Positions 7,023-15,496 of a DNA stretch of 41,694 nucleotides are shown piece after piece. The notes under the pieces are model-generated. The model had not been told where the DNA came from, ran no database searches, and saw only the letters and a list, made by a program, of their open reading frames with translations. Each line of letters opens with the position of its first letter. The stretch's first letter is position 1. The DNA is from RECG01 sp964444805. Lineage in GTDB: Bacteria > Bacillota_I > Bacilli_A > Acholeplasmatales > Acholeplasmataceae. A program made the translations under genes and the position numbers. The stretch spans positions 1 through 41,694 of the forward strand of contig CAYUIK010000031.1 of assembly GCA_964444805.1 (NCBI GenBank), in the 5' to 3' direction.

Positions 7023-8159
7023 ATGGTATTTGGCGAAGGTGACCATTTCAATCAAAAACCAATTATAAAAGTCATCGGCATCGGTGGAGGGGGCGGAAAC
7101 GCCATCAACCGGATGATCGAAAACGACGTCAAGGGCGTCACTTTTGTTGCGATGAACACGGATGCGCAAGTCCTCAAAGTGTCGAAAGCCGAAACGCGCT
7201 TGCAGATCGGTAAATATCTGACGCGTGGTCTCGGTGCCGGTGCAAAAGCCGATGTCGGTCGTGCGGCTGCCGAAGAGTCGATCGATGAGATCGAAGATGT
7301 TCTTGCCGATGCCGACATGGTCTTCATTACGTGTGGCATGGGTGGCGGAACGGGAACGGGAGCAGCACCGGTCGTCGCCAAAAAAGCGAAAGAAAAGGGA
7401 TGCCTAACGATCGGAATCGTCACGAAACCATTTACTTTTGAGGGTCCGGCACGCATGAAAGTCGCGATTTACGGACTCGAGGAATTAAAGCCTCATGTCG
7501 ATACGTTGATCGTCATTCCGAATGAAAGGCTCTATGACATCACGGGACCGAGTACGCCGCTTCTCGATGCCTTCAGGGAATCCGACAACGTGCTCAGGCA
7601 AGGTATTCAGGGCATTACCGAAATCATAACGTTTCCCGGGTTGATCAACGTCGATTTCGCGGATGTCAAGACTGTCATGGAAAACAAGGGAACCGCGCTC
7701 ATGGGAATCGGCATCGCGTCAGGTGAAGATCGGGCGATCGAAGCGGCGAGAAAAGCGATTCACTCCAAGCTTTTGGAAGTTTCCATCGATGGCGCGACGG
7801 ATGCGATCGTCAATATTACGAGCGGCACGAGCATTACGCTCTTCGAGACCGAACAAGCACTTTCCGAAATCCGTAACGCAACGGATCGCGACCTCAACAT
7901 CATCTATGGTACGGTACTCAATCAGGACATTGACGATGAACTGATCGTAACGGTCATCGCTACCGGTTATGAACTCAAAGCCAAGGATTCAACCATTGAA
8001 AATCTTGCAACCGAAATTTTCAACAAGACGACCGATGAGCAGCTCAGACTGACAAAAACGGGTCTTGAAACGCAAGTCGAAGATGAAACGGAAGAACAAC
8101 CCGAGAAGGGTACGAAACGCAGTCTCCCCTCATGGTTGATCAAAAAAGGAAAGATCTAG
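7023..8159 (+). CDS. ftsZ: Cell division protein FtsZ
   Basis: A 378-residue tubulin-like GTPase that forms the division ring at midcell. The GTP-binding signature GGGTGTG is at 107-113, the N-terminal glycine-rich loop 'GIGGGGGNAINRM' at about 19-31, and the T7 catalytic loop 'NVDFADVKTVM' at 208-218. After a short charged linker it ends in 'RSLPSWLIKKGKI', a plausible conserved C-terminal peptide (compare the usual 'IPxFL') for binding SepF, which is encoded three genes downstream. AAGGAGG lies 7 nt before the ATG. No ftsA, ftsQ or mur genes flank it, unlike typical Bacillota dcw clusters. A short hairpin terminator follows immediately. Confidence 0.97.
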   Translation: MVFGEGDHFNQKPIIKVIGIGGGGGNAINRMIENDVKGVTFVAMNTDAQVLKVSKAETRLQIGKYLTRGLGAGAKADVGRAAAEESIDEIEDVLADADMVFITCGMGGGTGTGAAPVVAKKAKEKGCLTIGIVTKPFTFEGPARMKVAIYGLEELKPHVDTLIVIPNERLYDITGPSTPLLDAFRESDNVLRQGIQGITEIITFPGLINVDFADVKTVMENKGTALMGIGIASGEDRAIEAARKAIHSKLLEVSIDGATDAIVNITSGTSITLFETEQALSEIRNATDRDLNIIYGTVLNQDIDDELIVTVIATGYELKAKDSTIENLATEIFNKTTDEQLRLTKTGLETQVEDETEEQPEKGTKRSLPSWLIKKGKI

Positions 8160-8180
8160 AAAAAGGCGTACGCCTTTTTT
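8160..8180 (+). terminator. Terminator/attenuator between ftsZ and ychF
   Basis: A perfect palindrome centred on GTAC: AAAAAGGC pairs with GCCTTTTT, followed by another T. The stem is short in GC pairs, so it is probably partial. Only 19 nt remain before ychF, too little for a promoter, so ychF presumably relies on read-through or on a promoter inside ftsZ. Confidence 0.6.
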
Positions 8181-8199
8181 CACGAAAGGAAGCATTCAT

Positions 8200-9297
8200 A
8201 TGTTAAGAGCAGGCATCGTTGGCCTTCCCAATGTCGGTAAATCGACGCTATTCAACGCCGCGACCAAAGCGAAGGCGGTCGCGTCGAACTACATGTTCGC
8301 GACGATCGATGCGAACGTCGGAATCGTCAGCGTTGAAGATCCGCGGCTCGACGTATTAAAAGACATCTACAAACCAAAAAAAGTCACACCGACCGCCTAT
8401 GAGTTTACCGATATCGCCGGACTCGTCAAGGGCTCGTCGACCGGTGAAGGATTGGGCAATCAGTTCTTGTCGCAGATTCGCGAAGTCGATGCGATTTGTC
8501 ACGTCGTCCGCTGTTTCGATGATTCGAGCATTACCTATGTTGAGGACACGATCGATCCCATCCGCGACATCGAGACGATCAAGATCGAACTTTATTTGGC
8601 GGATGCCGAACTCATCGACAGGCGCCTTCAAAGGCTCGATAAAAAAGTAAAGGCCAAAGTCAAAGAAGCGATCATCGAAGAAAGCGTTTTGAGACGCATT
8701 AAACACGCACTCGATGAAAATGAAAATCCCCGGATGCTCGATTTCACGGAGGAAGAACTGAAACTGATCAAGAGTTTCAATCTGCTCGTCTTAAAACCGA
8801 TGATCTATGTGGCAAACGTGAGTGAAGAAGATTTGATGGACCTTGAAAAGACTTCTTGGTACCAAAAACTCCTCGATTATACGAAAGAAGAACAAACCGA
8901 GGTTGTCTTCGTTTCCGCCAAAGTTGAAAGTGAAATCGTCCATTTGGACCACGAGGAACAAAGACAGTTTCTTGAAGCCTATGGTCTCGAACGTTCACTC
9001 ATCAATGATGTCATCGAGAAGAGTTACGAACTGCTTGGCTTGAAAACCTTTTTTACGGCTGGTGATCCTGAAGTCCGGGCATGGACGTTCAAAGAAGGCA
9101 TGAAAGCCCCGGAATGTGCCGGAATCATTCATTCCGACTTCCAACGCGGCTTCATCAAAGCGGAAATCGTTTCCTATGACGACCTTGTCGCTTATAAAAC
9201 ACCGTTGCATGCCAAGGAACACGGCAAGGTCCGTCTTGAAGGGAAGGACTACGTCGTCAAGGATGGCGACATCATCCATTTCCGGTTTAATGTCTGA
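8200..9297 (+). CDS. ychF: Ribosome-associated GTPase/ATPase YchF (OLA1 family)
   Basis: A 365-residue Obg-family protein. The P-loop is 'GLPNVGKST' (8-16); G3 is the 'FTDIAGLVKGSS' stretch; the G4 region reads 'VANVSEED' in place of the usual NVNE-type sequence, in keeping with the relaxed, ATP-tolerant nucleotide specificity of this family. A coiled-coil insertion (about 130-180) precedes the C-terminal TGS domain ('GIIHSDFQRGFIKAEIVSY'). It binds ribosomes and is linked to translation fidelity and stress responses. The start ATG follows AAAGGA. It lies between ftsZ and yggS, where most Bacillota have no ychF, and its end overlaps the start of yggS. Confidence 0.95.
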   Translation: MLRAGIVGLPNVGKSTLFNAATKAKAVASNYMFATIDANVGIVSVEDPRLDVLKDIYKPKKVTPTAYEFTDIAGLVKGSSTGEGLGNQFLSQIREVDAICHVVRCFDDSSITYVEDTIDPIRDIETIKIELYLADAELIDRRLQRLDKKVKAKVKEAIIEESVLRRIKHALDENENPRMLDFTEEELKLIKSFNLLVLKPMIYVANVSEEDLMDLEKTSWYQKLLDYTKEEQTEVVFVSAKVESEIVHLDHEEQRQFLEAYGLERSLINDVIEKSYELLGLKTFFTAGDPEVRAWTFKEGMKAPECAGIIHSDFQRGFIKAEIVSYDDLVAYKTPLHAKEHGKVRLEGKDYVVKDGDIIHFRFNV

Positions 9298-9877
9298 CAT
9301 GGAACACATAACGATTTGTGCCTCCAAATATTTTTCGGTCGAACAGATTCGACGGATTTACGAACTTGGCACGCGCCATTTCGGAGAGAATCGTGTGCAG
9401 GATTTAATTCGCAAAAAAGCTTCGCTGCGTGACCTTGAGATCACGTGGCACTTCATCGGCCACCTTCAGACCAACAAAGTCAAGGATATAATCGGACACA
9501 TCACCTATCTGCATACGCTCGATCGAATCAAGCTAGCTCGGACCATCGAGAAATACGCAGAGCGACCCCTAAAGTGTTTTATCCAGGTAAATATGACGAA
9601 AGAAGTCCAAAAAAGCGGAATCGAACCCGAAAAATTAGAACAATTTCTTAGTGAAATCGAAAATTATGATAAAATAGAGGTAATCGGATTAATGACCATC
9701 GGAAAGGCGGAGGATGCGATAGCGACCGAACGCGCTTTCAAAGGTCTATCCGAGATGGCATCCCGTTTGGATTTGCCTTATCTTTCCATGGGGATGACCG
9801 AGGACTACGAAATCGCTTTGAAACATGGAGCGACGCATCTTAGAATCGGAAGAAAGTTTTTAGAGATGCTCGAGTAG
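9290..9877 (+). CDS. yggS: PLP homeostasis protein YggS/YlmE, short N terminus
   Basis: A pyridoxal-phosphate-binding alanine-racemase-like barrel protein of 195 residues (192 from the second ATG at 9299). Family signatures are 'RHFGENRVQDL', 'WHFIGHLQTNKV', 'SMGMTEDYEIAL' and the final 'LRIGRKF'. The PLP lysine is in 'ICASKYF' near the N terminus. Family members are usually about 225-230 residues with an N-terminal helix before this strand; here that helix is absent, and the upstream frame, inside ychF, does not resemble it. Neither ATG has a Shine-Dalgarno sequence; both sit at the ychF stop codon, so translation by coupling is likely. Its place before sepF matches ylmE-ylmF of other Bacillota. 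Confidence 0.9.
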   Translation: MSDMEHITICASKYFSVEQIRRIYELGTRHFGENRVQDLIRKKASLRDLEITWHFIGHLQTNKVKDIIGHITYLHTLDRIKLARTIEKYAERPLKCFIQVNMTKEVQKSGIEPEKLEQFLSEIENYDKIEVIGLMTIGKAEDAIATERAFKGLSEMASRLDLPYLSMGMTEDYEIALKHGATHLRIGRKFLEMLE

Positions 9878-9887
9878 GGAGATGAAC

Positions 9888-10229
9888 ATGGGACTTTTTA
9901 GACGCAGCAAGAGAAAAACGAAACAGGATGCTCCGTCCGAAGAGGTTCAAATAAAGTCGGAACAGATCGCTTTTGAAAAGATCAAAACCGATTCGGACGA
10001 GCATTTAAACGAACTCGCCGAACAGATTATGAACGATACGCCTTTGATCATCAACTTTGAACTGCTTTCGATCGATCAGGCCAACAAGGTCATTGCCTTT
10101 TTGTCCGGCGTCTGCTTCGCGATTGACGGTGTCATCGTCCACATCCGTGAAAAGATCTTCATGTTCGCAGCAGCGGATGTGTATGAGGACGGCTCGATGG
10201 AAGTCTTTTTGAAGGGTATTGTCGAATAA
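9888..10229 (+). CDS. sepF: Cell division protein SepF
   Basis: A 113-residue protein with the DUF552/SepF domain ('TPLIINFELLSIDQANKVIAF' region, then 'LSGVCFAIDGVIVHIREKIF'). SepF forms rings that anchor FtsZ to the membrane and bundle its filaments. The basic N terminus (MGLFRRSKRKTK) could be a short membrane-targeting helix; the linker is charged. The ATG at 9888 is preferred to the one at 9882 because AGGGAG lies 6 nt before it and would touch the earlier codon. In the absence of a visible ftsA this is the probable FtsZ membrane anchor. The Ile T-box leader begins right after its stop codon. Confidence 0.92.
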   Translation: MGLFRRSKRKTKQDAPSEEVQIKSEQIAFEKIKTDSDEHLNELAEQIMNDTPLIINFELLSIDQANKVIAFLSGVCFAIDGVIVHIREKIFMFAAADVYEDGSMEVFLKGIVE

Positions 10230-10231
10230 AC

Positions 10232-10431
10232 CGAATCATCGCGTTGAAAAGGACGCACGAACACGCTAACCTTCTAAAGCGAACCGGGGATGATGGAAGC
10301 CTGGTGAAGAAGAGCTTGTTACGTATCACCTTTGAGCGATAAAAAAAACAATGAGTGCTAGATGATTCTAGAACTAAGGTGGTACCGCGGAAACACGTTT
10401 TCGTCCTTAGCGATAAGGGCGATTTTATTTT
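10232..10431 (+). ncRNA. T-box leader (isoleucine) of ileS
   Basis: A transcription-attenuation T-box. The lower Stem I helix is ATCGC (from about 10238) with GCGAT (to 10340), then a kink-turn-like GTTGAA/TGA, then AAGG/CCTT. The specifier loop above it carries ATC (10325-10327, Ile) followed by A. A full-length upper Stem I with distal loop (about 10250-10320) is present. Stem III is CTAGA/TCTAG. The T-box sequence AAGGTGGTACCGCGG is at 10376-10390. The terminator is CGTCCTTA (10402-10409) with TAAGGGCG (10414-10421) and a T-rich tail; uncharged tRNA-Ile should favour the antiterminator. No convincing promoter was found just upstream. Confidence 0.93.
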
Positions 10432-10447
10432 AAAGAGGAGAGATGTT

Positions 10448-13141
10448 ATGAACTTCAAGGATACGCTCAATATGCCTAAGACAGAGTTTCCCATGCGGGG
10501 AAATCTCGGTGTACGCGAACGCGAATTCCAGCAACGATGGAAAGAGATCGGGCTCTATGAAAAAGTATTGAAACAAAACGAAGGCAACCCGTCATTCGTT
10601 TTGCACGATGGCCCGCCTTATGCGAATGGTGACATTCATATCGGGCATACGCTCAATAAAGTCCTCAAGGACTTCGTTTTGCGTTATAAGACGATGCAAG
10701 GCAAATATACGCCCTATGTTCCAGGTTGGGATACGCATGGTCTGCCGATTGAAACGGCGCTATCAAAGAAAGGCATCGACCGCAAGACCATGTCTTTGGC
10801 CGATTATCGGAAATTGTGCTACGATTTTGCCCTTGAACAGGTTGAAAGACAGAAACGACAGTTTCAAAGACTCGGTATTCTCGGTACTTGGGATAACCCA
10901 TACATAACTTTGAAACCGGAATACGAAGCAAGACAGATCAAAATCTTTGCCAGCATGGTCAAGCGAGGTCTGATCTACAAAGGATTAAAACCGGTTTACT
11001 GGTCTCCCTCCTCTGAATCCGCGCTTGCCGAGGCCGAGATCGAATACATGGACAAGGAATCGACGTCCGTCTATGTCGCTTTTCAAGCACATGAGGCCGG
11101 CGAACTGACAGACGCTTATTTCGTAATCTGGACGACGACGCCTTGGACGCTTCCGGCAAACCTCGCGATTTCGGTCCATCCTCGCTTCATCTATCAGGTC
11201 GTTTCCGTTCAGGGCACACGGTATGTCGTGGGCAAGTCGCTTTTACACGGTCTCGCCGAATCGTTTGGTTGGAGCGACTATACAATCGAAAATGAATACA
11301 CAGGAAAAGAACTCGAGGGCATGACATATAAGCATCCACTTTTCGAAAAAACATGCCCGATCATCGTCGGTGAACACGTGACCGACACGGATGGTACCGG
11401 ACTCGTTCATACCGCACCCGGTCATGGGGAGGACGATTACCGAATCGGACGCAGTTATGGTTTGGATGTCTTTTGTCCTGTCGATGATCACGGTGTCATG
11501 ACCGAGGATGCCGGACAGTTCGCCGGTCTTTATTACAGCGAAGCCAACGAACGCATCGTGGCCGAACTCGAAGCGCGCAAGACGCTTCTGCGCAAAGACC
11601 GTTTCACGCACGCCTATCCGCACGACTGGCGGACGAAAAAACCCGTTATTTTCCGAGCAACGCCACAGTGGTTCGCGAGCATCGATAAGCTCAAGGCCGA
11701 AGTGCTCGAAGAAATCGGGCAGGTAAGCTGGTTACCCAAATGGGGCGAAGTCCGCATCGCTAACATGGTTCGTGGTCGTGAAGATTGGTGCATCAGCCGG
11801 CAACGCGCATGGGGCGTACCGATTCCTGTTTTTTATGCGGAAAACGATGAACCGATCCTTGATGAGACCGTTCTCGACCATATCAGTGATCTATTTGGGA
11901 AACACGGATCGAACGTATGGTATCAGTGGGAAGCCAAGGACCTTTTACCCGTAGGTTACGAGCATCCCGGAAGTCCGAATGGCCATTTCCGCAAGGAAAA
12001 GGACATCATGGACGTCTGGTTCGACTCGGGTACGTCGCATTCCGTCTTGCAGGCCCGTGGCATGGATTATCCTTCCGATCTCTATCTCGAAGGTTCCGAT
12101 CAGTATCGGGGATGGTTTAACTCATCCCTTATTACCGGTGTTGCCGCTTTCGGGAAAGCGCCATACAAGAAGGTTGTTTCTCATGGCTTCGTTTTGGACG
12201 GACAAGGTCGGAAAATGAGTAAGTCGCTCGGTAATACCGTTGATCCGCTCAAAGTGATGGAACAACAAGGCGCGGATCTTCTCAGGCTCTGGGTTGCCAG
12301 TGTCGACTATCAGAGCGACGTTCGAATCAGCCAGGAAGTCGTTCGACAAATCGCGGAGAGCTACCGAAAGATCCGAAACACGTTTCGGTTCATGCTCGGC
12401 AATCTTGAAGCATTCCATCCGACAGAACACTATGTCGCCTATGCCAAGCGTCCGCGTATGGACCAGGTCATGACGATCAAATATGACAAGATCGCAAACC
12501 AGGTCATCGACGCCTATGAAAACTACGCCTTCGATCGCGTAAGCAGACTCATCGTTCCGTTCATGATCAATGAACTGAGCGCCTATTATCTCGACTATAC
12601 GAAAGACATCCTTTACATCGAGAAAGAAGACGCCTATGAACGCCGAAGCGTCCAATCGACGCTTTATGACATACTACTCGGCCTTTTGAAACTCCTGACG
12701 CCGATCATACCGCATACGACGTCGGAAGCGTATTTGAGTCTGCCTTTCCAGAAGAAGGAAGATATCTATTTGGAGCACATGCCGAAGTACGTCGAAACAT
12801 TCGATGATGCGTTGCTCGAATCATTCGACCGGTTCTTGGAGTTGCGCGATGTCGTCTTGAAACATCTCGAAGAGGCACGTGCGAACAAAGTCATCGGAAA
12901 ATCGCTTCAAGCACACGTTTCTCTCATCGTTACGAAAGAACAAAAGCAAGCGATCGACGCACTCGATATGAACATCGAACAGGTGTTGATCGTTTCCGCG
13001 GTCGACCTTGAAGTCGGTGATTCGCTTGACGTGCACATCAAAGAGGCCGAAGGGTCTGTTTGTGCGCGCTGTTGGAATGTCGTACCAAAAGTCGATGCGG
13101 ACGGACTATGTCCGCGCTGTTCGAACATCCTCGGAGAGTGA
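10448..13141 (+). CDS. ileS: Isoleucyl-tRNA synthetase
   Basis: An 897-residue class I synthetase charging tRNA-Ile. HIGH is at 64-67 ('GDIHIGHTLN') and KMSKS at 589-593. The CP1 editing domain contains 'TTTPWTLPANLA' and 'GTGLVHTAPGHGEDDY'. The C-terminal zinc finger reads C-x2-C ... C-x2-C ('VCARCWNVVPK', 'LCPRCSNIL'). The start ATG at 10448 follows AGAGGAGAG and the T-box terminator; the frame is open upstream to 10355, but only within the leader RNA. It is encoded at the end of the division cluster, as in many Bacillota. The stop codon is 2 nt from surE. Confidence 0.97.
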   Translation: MNFKDTLNMPKTEFPMRGNLGVREREFQQRWKEIGLYEKVLKQNEGNPSFVLHDGPPYANGDIHIGHTLNKVLKDFVLRYKTMQGKYTPYVPGWDTHGLPIETALSKKGIDRKTMSLADYRKLCYDFALEQVERQKRQFQRLGILGTWDNPYITLKPEYEARQIKIFASMVKRGLIYKGLKPVYWSPSSESALAEAEIEYMDKESTSVYVAFQAHEAGELTDAYFVIWTTTPWTLPANLAISVHPRFIYQVVSVQGTRYVVGKSLLHGLAESFGWSDYTIENEYTGKELEGMTYKHPLFEKTCPIIVGEHVTDTDGTGLVHTAPGHGEDDYRIGRSYGLDVFCPVDDHGVMTEDAGQFAGLYYSEANERIVAELEARKTLLRKDRFTHAYPHDWRTKKPVIFRATPQWFASIDKLKAEVLEEIGQVSWLPKWGEVRIANMVRGREDWCISRQRAWGVPIPVFYAENDEPILDETVLDHISDLFGKHGSNVWYQWEAKDLLPVGYEHPGSPNGHFRKEKDIMDVWFDSGTSHSVLQARGMDYPSDLYLEGSDQYRGWFNSSLITGVAAFGKAPYKKVVSHGFVLDGQGRKMSKSLGNTVDPLKVMEQQGADLLRLWVASVDYQSDVRISQEVVRQIAESYRKIRNTFRFMLGNLEAFHPTEHYVAYAKRPRMDQVMTIKYDKIANQVIDAYENYAFDRVSRLIVPFMINELSAYYLDYTKDILYIEKEDAYERRSVQSTLYDILLGLLKLLTPIIPHTTSEAYLSLPFQKKEDIYLEHMPKYVETFDDALLESFDRFLELRDVVLKHLEEARANKVIGKSLQAHVSLIVTKEQKQAIDALDMNIEQVLIVSAVDLEVGDSLDVHIKEAEGSVCARCWNVVPKVDADGLCPRCSNILGE

Positions 13142-13143
13142 AC

Positions 13144-13872
13144 ATGAACATTTTGATTGTCAATGACGACGGCTATCAGGCGGAAGGTCTTCACTTGCTC
13201 GTTCGCGCGCTCGCCAATTTTGCCGATGTCTACGTATCCGCTCCTAAAGATCATCAGAGCGCGAAAAGCCACGCGATTACGATTCGCAACCGCATCGAGA
13301 CGTTTTTTGCACAACCGATTTTCGGTTCAAAAAAGACGCTCGTCGTCGACGGGACGCCAGCCGACTCCGTCCGCCTTGGACTCAAAGTTTACGATATCGA
13401 CTTTGATCTCGTTGTTTCCGGCATCAATTACGGTCAAAACATCGCCAAAGACATTCTCTATTCGGGAACGGTAGCTGCTGCGTATGAAGCCAAAGTGCTC
13501 GGTTATCATGCGATCGCCATATCCGCACACAATCCGCGCTTGCCCTATTTGCTCGACGAGACGATCAAACTGTTCGAATCTCTTTTTGAAACCAAGATCT
13601 ATCAGGATGCGAGCATCCTGAACATCAACTTTCCCAAATCGACGTTCAAGTCCGTCAAAGGTGTCAAAGTCACGAAACAAGGGCTTCGTTTCCAACGAGC
13701 CACATATGTGGCAAGCGAACGCTCAAATGTGTTTCATATCAAGAGCAGTTTGGTTAACTTTGAAGAAGAAGAATATACGGATGTCATGGCTTTTAATGAA
13801 GGGTATGTCTCGATCACACCGCTGACGCTTGACAGAACCGATTTCAAACGGCTTCGGGAACTCGAAGAGTAA
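13144..13872 (+). CDS. surE: 5'/3'-nucleotidase SurE
   Basis: A 242-residue metal-dependent nucleoside monophosphatase. Metal ligands are visible at Asp8-Asp9 ('NDDGYQAEG'), Ser39 ('HQSAKSHAI') and Asn95 ('SGINYGQN'); 'DGTPADSVRLG' is also conserved. SurE removes phosphate from 5'- and 3'-nucleotides and can act in stationary-phase nucleotide turnover. It starts 2 nt after the ileS stop with GGAGAG at the end of ileS, so it is co-transcribed under the Ile T-box. That placement means nucleotidase expression may rise on isoleucine starvation, which is inference. A new promoter follows immediately for the next operon. Confidence 0.93.
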   Translation: MNILIVNDDGYQAEGLHLLVRALANFADVYVSAPKDHQSAKSHAITIRNRIETFFAQPIFGSKKTLVVDGTPADSVRLGLKVYDIDFDLVVSGINYGQNIAKDILYSGTVAAAYEAKVLGYHAIAISAHNPRLPYLLDETIKLFESLFETKIYQDASILNINFPKSTFKSVKGVKVTKQGLRFQRATYVASERSNVFHIKSSLVNFEEEEYTDVMAFNEGYVSITPLTLDRTDFKRLRELEE

Positions 13873-13901
13873 TTGTCAATCATTTCGAAGTGTGGTAGAA
13901 T
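13873..13901 (+). promoter_or_regulatory. Promoter of the 13926-18666 operon
   Basis: TTGTCA (13873-13878), 17-nt spacer, TAGAAT (13896-13901) with TGG before the -10. It begins at the surE stop codon. Confidence 0.75.
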
Positions 13902-13925
13902 TGATACGGTAAGGAAGGTGGAACG

Positions 13926-14780
13926 ATGGCCCATTTCAACATTCACTTTTTCAAAGAACGAACACGAGAGATCGATCCGGATCGGTTGATCGCTTATTTC
14001 GACGGGATCGAAGGCATGACCGTTGAAATGGATGAACAATCCGTTCGTTTCAATTATTTTCATCCAAGACTTAAATATCGTGCCCGTTTCCTTTTGACGC
14101 CCAAGACCCAGGTGCCGGACATCTATCGTTTGAACCCGAAGTTTCTTGATATCAACTTTCACCTCGAGATACCGATTCTAACACCGGATTATTTCGCGAA
14201 CTGTCTATTCGAACTCGTCAAAAAAGTATCCGCGACATTCAATCTGCACATCTATAATGAGATGCTTAACGATGTTCAGCCTTTTCGTTTGGAAACCCTG
14301 AAAAAGGTCTTTCAAATGATCAAGGATGCCTACATGAAAAAAAATCCGATACTTTTAAGCGATTATTGCGTTCTTTCCAAGGACAAACTCGCATCGATTC
14401 TAAGGTATCAGGATGATCAGTACGACTTGCAAAAGTATTACAAGGAACTCGGAACCTATGTGCCGATGTATCACTTCGTCCGCAAGGAGGAGAAGGATCT
14501 TCGTATCGCGATCGAGTGGAAGGAACAGACGTTGACGGTTTTTCCGCCACACCTCGACATGGTGCTTTATCGCCAAAACGATCAGGTCAAAGTCATCGAT
14601 TACCGCGAAATCAAAGATCAGATCGACAAATACTTAGACGATGTTCCCGGTTTCATCAAGGGCACGCGAGTCCTTCCCCGCAAGAACATAAAAAAGGTTC
14701 ACAAGATCGCCCGCAAGGCGGAATATGTTCTACTCAACAAGTCGTTTCAGGAATGCAAGATCGATTGCCTGATCGATTGA
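13926..14780 (+). CDS. Conserved-looking protein of unknown function
   Basis: A 284-residue soluble protein that I do not recognise. No signal peptide or membrane segment is seen. The N-terminal half (1-85) reads as alternating strands ('VEMDEQSVRFNYFHP', 'RARFLLTPK'), followed by a helical region (about 95-140) and a C-terminal part rich in Lys/Tyr ('DYREIKDQIDKYLDDVPGF'). It ends 'NKSFQECKIDCLID'. It has a strong promoter, an AAGGAAGGTGG ribosome binding site and codon use like its neighbours, so it is a real gene. It heads an operon with deoC, deoD and the ymfF/ymfH pair; the 41-nt gap to deoC holds no terminator. No function is proposed. Confidence 0.8.
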   Translation: MAHFNIHFFKERTREIDPDRLIAYFDGIEGMTVEMDEQSVRFNYFHPRLKYRARFLLTPKTQVPDIYRLNPKFLDINFHLEIPILTPDYFANCLFELVKKVSATFNLHIYNEMLNDVQPFRLETLKKVFQMIKDAYMKKNPILLSDYCVLSKDKLASILRYQDDQYDLQKYYKELGTYVPMYHFVRKEEKDLRIAIEWKEQTLTVFPPHLDMVLYRQNDQVKVIDYREIKDQIDKYLDDVPGFIKGTRVLPRKNIKKVHKIARKAEYVLLNKSFQECKIDCLID

Positions 14781-14821
14781 AGCAAGACACGGTTAAACCA
14801 TGATTACTAGGAGGTTAACAC

Positions 14822-15496
14822 ATGAAACTCAACAAGATGATCGACCACACGAAACTCGGCCCCGCCGTTATGAAAGACGACATCGATCGACTGATCGAGG
14901 AAGCGAAGACGTATGACTTTAAAAGCGTCTGCGTCAATCCGATCTGGGTCCCCTACTGTCAGGAAGCACTCGAGGACACGGATGTGCTCGTCTGTACGGT
15001 CATCGGCTTTCCGCACGGTACCCACACGATCAACACGAAAGTACAGGAAGCGGAAGAAGCCGTACAGATGGGAGCCGATGAGCTCGACATGGTGATCAAT
15101 GTCTATCAGCTCAAGCAAGGCAACGAGGATTACGTCCGTGCGGAAATCGCCGGTGTTCTTAAAAAAGCGAACGGCAGAACCGTCAAAGTTATTATCGAGA
15201 CGTGCTATCTCACATCGAAAGAAATCGCCTTGGCCTCGAAACTCGTCGTTGAAGCAGGGGCGCAATTCGTTAAGACATCGACTGGATTTGGTTCTGGTGG
15301 TGCGAAAATCGAAGATGTCAAGCTCATGAAAGAGTCCGTCAAGGATCGAGCACATGTCAAAGCCTCTGGTGGTGTTCGTTCCTACGAGGACGCCATCCGA
15401 ATGATCGAAGCCGGCGCTTCTCGCATCGGCACCTCTAGTGGCGTCAACATCGTCACGGAAGGGAGAAAACACAGTGATACCAACTCCTCATATTGA
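14822..15496 (+). CDS. deoC: Deoxyribose-phosphate aldolase
   Basis: A 224-residue class I aldolase cleaving 2-deoxyribose 5-phosphate to acetaldehyde and glyceraldehyde 3-phosphate. The Schiff-base lysine is Lys151 in 'QFVKTSTGF', the second active-site lysine is Lys180 in 'HVKASGGVR', and the acidic residue is Asp89 in 'DELDMVIN'. AGGAGG lies 9 nt before the ATG. The end of the gene overlaps the deoD start by 23 nt, indicating tight coupling. With deoD here and pdp at 23574 it forms a complete route from deoxynucleosides to glycolysis, except for a phosphopentomutase not seen in the window. Confidence 0.95.
   Translation: MKLNKMIDHTKLGPAVMKDDIDRLIEEAKTYDFKSVCVNPIWVPYCQEALEDTDVLVCTVIGFPHGTHTINTKVQEAEEAVQMGADELDMVINVYQLKQGNEDYVRAEIAGVLKKANGRTVKVIIETCYLTSKEIALASKLVVEAGAQFVKTSTGFGSGGAKIEDVKLMKESVKDRAHVKASGGVRSYEDAIRMIEAGASRIGTSSGVNIVTEGRKHSDTNSSY

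Noticed and set aside
12122..12655. 177-codon open frame on the minus strand inside ileS
   Set aside because: It covers the KMSKS region of ileS and is a shadow.
14781..14821. GTTAA/TTAAC pairing around the deoC ribosome binding site as a regulatory hairpin
   Set aside because: Only five AT-rich pairs with a loop longer than 15 nt; too weak to support.
14807..15472. 221-codon open frame on the minus strand opposite deoC
   Set aside because: It is the shadow of a fully recognisable deoC, has no ribosome binding site and its translation resembles no protein.
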